Below are positions 13,108 through 13,124 of a stretch of DNA of 13,124 bases, piece after piece. This stretch comes from MGBC120314 sp964403785. Lineage in GTDB: Bacteria > Bacillota > Clostridia > Lachnospirales > Lachnospiraceae. The notes under the pieces were generated by a model. That model made no database searches. It was not told where the DNA came from and saw nothing but the letters and a program-made list of their open reading frames with translations. A program made the translations under genes and the position numbers. Within the stretch, counting starts at the first letter, position 1, and every line of letters starts with the position of its first letter. The stretch spans positions 1 through 13,124 of the forward strand of contig CAYOHM010000053.1 in NCBI GenBank assembly GCA_964403785.1. Reading direction: 5' to 3'.

Positions 13108-13124
13108 TATACTCTCCCCTAATA

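Noticed and set aside
1..13124. CRISPR arrays, tRNA/rRNA genes, insertion sequences or phage remnants
   Set aside because: I saw no regularly spaced direct repeats, no tRNA-like or rRNA-like sequence, and no transposase or integrase motif on either strand.

Overview
The window is almost entirely coded on the minus strand and holds most of a Gram-positive type IV pilus (T4P) operon, with a separate two-gene unit upstream of it. Several traits point to a low-to-moderate G+C, anaerobic, Clostridia-like Firmicute, and the style of the pilins suggests Lachnospiraceae. These traits are strong GGAGG-type ribosome sites, tight gene packing, a fused PilM-PilN protein, several very large minor prepilins, and no PilP or PilQ. 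This placement is inference from protein style, not a database match.

Reading along the minus strand (high to low coordinates): 13107-12214 encodes a single-pass membrane-anchored extracellular protein with one EF-hand-like loop. Then 12197-10356 encodes a GT-C fold, family-39-like membrane glycosyltransferase. An AT-rich 245-bp gap (10111-10355) carries a convincing sigma-A type promoter with an extended -10. That promoter drives pilC (10110-8893), the major pilin pilA (8806-8363), a pilMN fusion (8126-6495), pilO (6502-5396), four minor prepilins (5365-3920, 3917-1389, 1373-885, 825-181), and the start of a secreted protein cut by the window edge (170-1).

The parts fit one machine. PilC is the inner-membrane platform. 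PilMN and PilO form the cytoplasm-to-membrane alignment subcomplex. PilA is the filament subunit. The four minor prepilins look like a tip or initiation set comparable to GspH/I/J/K, including a giant 842-residue member that lacks Glu5, as GspK does. The assembly ATPase PilB, retraction ATPase PilT and prepilin peptidase PilD are not in the window.

The most unusual stretch is the 236-bp gap between pilA and pilMN. It contains a long imperfect hairpin, a separate intrinsic-terminator-like hairpin with a U tract, and a small hairpin before the pilMN ribosome site. This is a plausible device for making far more pilin mRNA than machinery mRNA, and possibly an unassigned structured RNA. Other oddities are the loss of actin-type nucleotide-binding residues in the PilM part of PilMN, an extra C-terminal beta-rich region on PilO, and an Asp-Pro-Ala repeat insertion in the last minor prepilin. 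I see no CRISPR array, rRNA, tRNA, insertion sequence or phage gene.
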